From positions 4,700,001-4,764,000 of the forward strand of contig BRXU01000006.1 of assembly GCA_030267565.1 (NCBI GenBank): 64,000 bases of DNA. The letters run 5' to 3'. Shown piece after piece: positions 61,925 to 64,000 of this stretch. The notes under the pieces are model-generated. The model was not told the DNA's origin. It worked only from the letters and a program-made list of their open reading frames with translations, and made no database searches. This DNA comes from Pleodorina starrii. Taxonomy: Eukaryota > Chlorophyta > Chlorophyceae > Chlamydomonadales > Volvocaceae. The translations under genes and the position numbers were made by a program. Numbering within the stretch: the first letter of the stretch is position 1; every line of letters begins with the position of its first letter.

Positions 61925-62532
61925 TAGTGGGGCAGGGCGGCCCCACCCTGGGGCTCCGGCGGCACGGCATCAAGGGCGGCGAACGTGTTGCCCAGGGGGA
62001 TGCGAGCACCAGTGTCCCCCCGGGCGGGGCTGCGGCTCCGGCTGTGGCTGCGCCCGCGGCCAGGGGAGGAGGGGCGTTTCTGGCCTCGACCGCCAACGGT
62101 GGTGAAGCCGTCCACGTCCATGCGGGCCCGGCCCGCCGGCGCGGGGGTCACAGGAGTCCGGCCGGCGGCGGGGGGCGGGGACCCCCCTCCCGTCGGGTGG
62201 CCGACGGGAGCGGCGGCGGGGGGCACCGAAGCGGCCGGGGTGGGAGTGCCGCCGGCATCAGAGCTTGCGCCGGCAGCTGAGTTACCGGCGGCAGCGGCGC
62301 CAGGGGCGGCCGGGCCGCCAGGGGCGGCCGGGCCGCCGGGGGCGGCCGGGCCGCCGGGGGCGGCCGGGCCGCCGAGGGCGGCCGGGCCGTCGGGGGCTGC
62401 TTGGCTCGCCGGGGCGGTGGGGGACGGGGGCTGGGGAGCCGGGGTCGTGGCCGGGGCCGTGGCCGGACCCGTGGCTGCAGCAGCGCTCGGCGCCGCCTCT
62501 ACCGTGGTGTTCGGGGCCAGTGCGGCAGCGGC
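61924..62532 (-). CDS. L1-type LINE ORF1, 5'-truncated
   Basis: About 203 codons open from the 5' junction to a TAA at 61926-61924 whose final A is the first base of the ORF2 ATG (TAATG). The protein is Ala/Pro/Gly-rich with tandem GGPAAP repeats (62290-62400), then MDVDGFTTVGGRGQKRPSSP, a basic RS-rich patch (RGRSHSRSRSPAR) and NTFAALDA near the end. ORF1 proteins of LINEs bind the element RNA; the basic RS patch could do so, but no RRM or CCHC knuckle is seen and the N-terminus is missing. The overlap suggests that ORF2 is translated by termination-reinitiation. Confidence 0.65.
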   Translation of the reverse strand, partial: AAAALAPNTTVEAAPSAAAATGPATAPATTPAPQPPSPTAPASQAAPDGPAALGGPAAPGGPAAPGGPAAPGGPAAPGAAAAGNSAAGASSDAGGTPTPAASVPPAAAPVGHPTGGGSPPPAAGRTPVTPAPAGRARMDVDGFTTVGGRGQKRPSSPGRGRSHSRSRSPARGDTGARIPLGNTFAALDAVPPEPQGGAALPH

Positions 62533-64000
62533 GCCCGCCGGTTGGCTATTGTGCTGGTCGACTGCATGGGACCTGTCGTACGCCTGAGTGGCGGCCTCTC
62601 AGGCGTACGACAGGTCCCACTCGCACTAAAGGATTTGTTTTGCTCGGCCTTGGTGTGTGATACTGTTTCCTTTGAATATTCTTGACACCGTAACTACGGT
62701 CATGACCGTGCTCGAGCACGATCTCCAATAAATACCGCCACTACGGTCAAGACCGTGCTCAGCATGCTCGAGCGTGCTCAGCCACGCCAGTGCAGATTTA
62801 GCCTGCCAAAATGCAGTGGTAAAGTTTCTATAGCTGTGTCTAGCAGCGCAGAGCACGGTGTCAAAGTGGGCGCTTCCCTGTGGCGCGCGCGCCGGCAATT
62901 GTGCTGGTCGACTGCATGGGACCTGTCGTACGCCTGAGTGGCGGCCACTCAGGCGTACGACAGGTCCCACTCGATCGCACTAAAGGATTTGTTTTGCTCG
63001 TGATACTGTTTTCTTTGAACTTTCTTTGACAAAACCATAACTTTTACCTTTATACGTTTTTCTTTGGCAATGTTAGGCGGTTGGCTATTGTGCTGGTCGA
63101 CTGCATGGGACATGTCGTACGCCTGAGTGGCGCCTCTCAGGCGTACGACAGGTAGGTCCCACTCGCACTAAATGATTTGTTTTGCTCGGCCTTGGTGTGT
63201 GACACTGTTTCCTTTGAACTTTCTGGCACCGTAACTACTACGGTCATGACCGTGCTCGAGCACGGTCCCCAATAAATACCGCCACTACGATCAAGACCGT
63301 GCTCAGCATGCTCGAGCGTGCTCAGCCACGCCAGTGCAGATTTAGCCTGCCAAAATGCAATGGTAAAGTTTCTATAGCTGTGTCTAGCAACGCAGAGCAC
63401 GGTGTCAAAGTGGGCGCTTCCCTGTGGCGCGCGCGCCGGCAATTGTGCTGGTCGACTGCATGGGACCTGTTGTACACCTGAGTGGCGGCCACTCAGGCGT
63501 ACGACAGGTCCCACTCGATCGCACTAAAGGATTTGTTTTGCTCGTGATACTGTTTTCTTTGAACTTTCTTTGACAAAACCATAACTTTTACCTTTATTCG
63601 TTTTTCTTTGGCAATGTTAGGCGGTTGGCTATTGTGCTGGTCGACTGCATGGGACCTGTCGTACGCCTGAGTGGCGGCCTCTCAGGCGTACGACAGGTCC
63701 CACTCGCACTAAAGGATTTGTTTTGCTCGGCCTTGGTGTGTGATACTGTTTCCTTTGAATATTCTTGACACCGTAACTACGGTCATGACCGTGCTCGAGC
63801 ACGATCTCCAATAAATACCGCCACTACGGTCAAGACCGTGCTCAGCATGCTCGAGCGTGCTCAGCCACGCCAGTGCAGATTTAGCCTGCCAAAATGCAGT
63901 GGTAAAGTTTCTATAGCTGTGTCTAGCAACGCAGAGCACGGTGTCAAAGTGGGCGCTTCCCTGTGGCGCGCGCGCCGGCAATTGTGCTGGTCGACTGCAT
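62533..64000. repeat. Satellite block 5, continuation of the 1079-bp form
   Basis: Resumes exactly where block 4 was interrupted and carries the same diagnostic variants (GAATATTCTT, GAGCACGATCTCC, AGGTAGGTCCC, CTCGATCGCAC) with the 1079-bp period (62626, then 63709). It runs past the window edge. Confidence 0.92.

Larger units (their letters stand above)
56853..62532 (-). mobile_element. L1-type LINE, 5'-truncated, inserted in satellite
   Basis: A 5.7-kb minus-strand element between satellite GGCAATGTTAGG (to 56852) and CGGTTGGCTATTG (from about 62533), which together rebuild an uninterrupted S unit. ORF1 (partial) and ORF2 overlap by one base. The 3' end carries a hairpin (GACCGGT/ACCGGTC, near 56872-56891) and the terminus TAATCACCGAAT. 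No clear target-site duplication is visible, and ORF1 is open to the very 5' junction, so the 5' end is truncated. No poly(A) tail is seen. Confidence 0.8.

Overview
This window looks like repeat-dominated nuclear DNA from a green alga, most likely a chlorophyte of the Chlamydomonas/Volvox type. The evidence is a Dualen/RandI-type dual-endonuclease LINE (a family described from Chlamydomonas reinhardtii), a tRNA-derived SINE with a TTTC tail, very GC-rich reading frames, short GT-AG introns and large satellite blocks. I see no bacterial features, no rRNA or complete tRNA gene, and no clear single-copy host gene. Nearly everything can be read as satellite or mobile DNA, with elements nested inside satellite arrays.

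Layout. 1-5787: 19-bp minisatellite whose spurious frames are open on both strands. Five blocks of one satellite family (5788-6507, 16785-19074, 37839-43424, 52871-56852, 62533-64000) are built from ~350-bp and ~184-196-bp units bounded by 26-bp inverted termini, so each unit junction can form a 53-bp palindrome. 6508-16784: Dualen-like LINE with an 11-bp target-site duplication (TSD). It reads Josephin-type cysteine protease, APE endonuclease, RT, RNase H and RLE endonuclease through four overlapping frames. 19092-19911: antisense chromovirus fragment (chromodomain, PPT, LTR, PBS). 19591-29220: very large Ty3/gypsy-type polyprotein with two retropepsin-like domains, an RS-rich tract, RT-RNase H, a degenerate C5-methyltransferase-like segment, integrase, PHD finger, Tudor-like segment and a second methyltransferase-like domain. 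27376-34534: ~7-kb imperfect palindrome carrying an inverted second copy of the polyprotein 3' end; one arm holds a 1.17-kb element with terminal inverted repeats.

34535-37425: LTR-like, GC-rich and hexamer repeats with a possible Penelope-like RT remnant. 37426-37838: SINE with an 11-bp TSD. 43425-52870: Helitron-like element on the minus strand, 5'-truncated, with hairpin and CTAG terminus. Its Rep/PIF1-helicase gene has three phase-0 introns that join the frames, one of them flanked by an 11-bp direct repeat as expected for an Introner-like insertion, and it is interrupted by a 247-bp hAT-like MITE. A miniature LTR element (TRIM) lies in its 3' non-coding part. 56853-62532: L1-type LINE on the minus strand, 5'-truncated, with ORF1 and ORF2 overlapping as TAATG.

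The domains make sense as self-mobilisation machinery: protease, endonucleases, RT and RNase H for the LINEs; protease, RT, RNase H and integrase plus chromatin-reader modules for the gypsy element; helicase for the rolling-circle element. The satellite palindromes are the recurrent landing or breakage sites. All names rest on motifs read by eye; no database search was possible.
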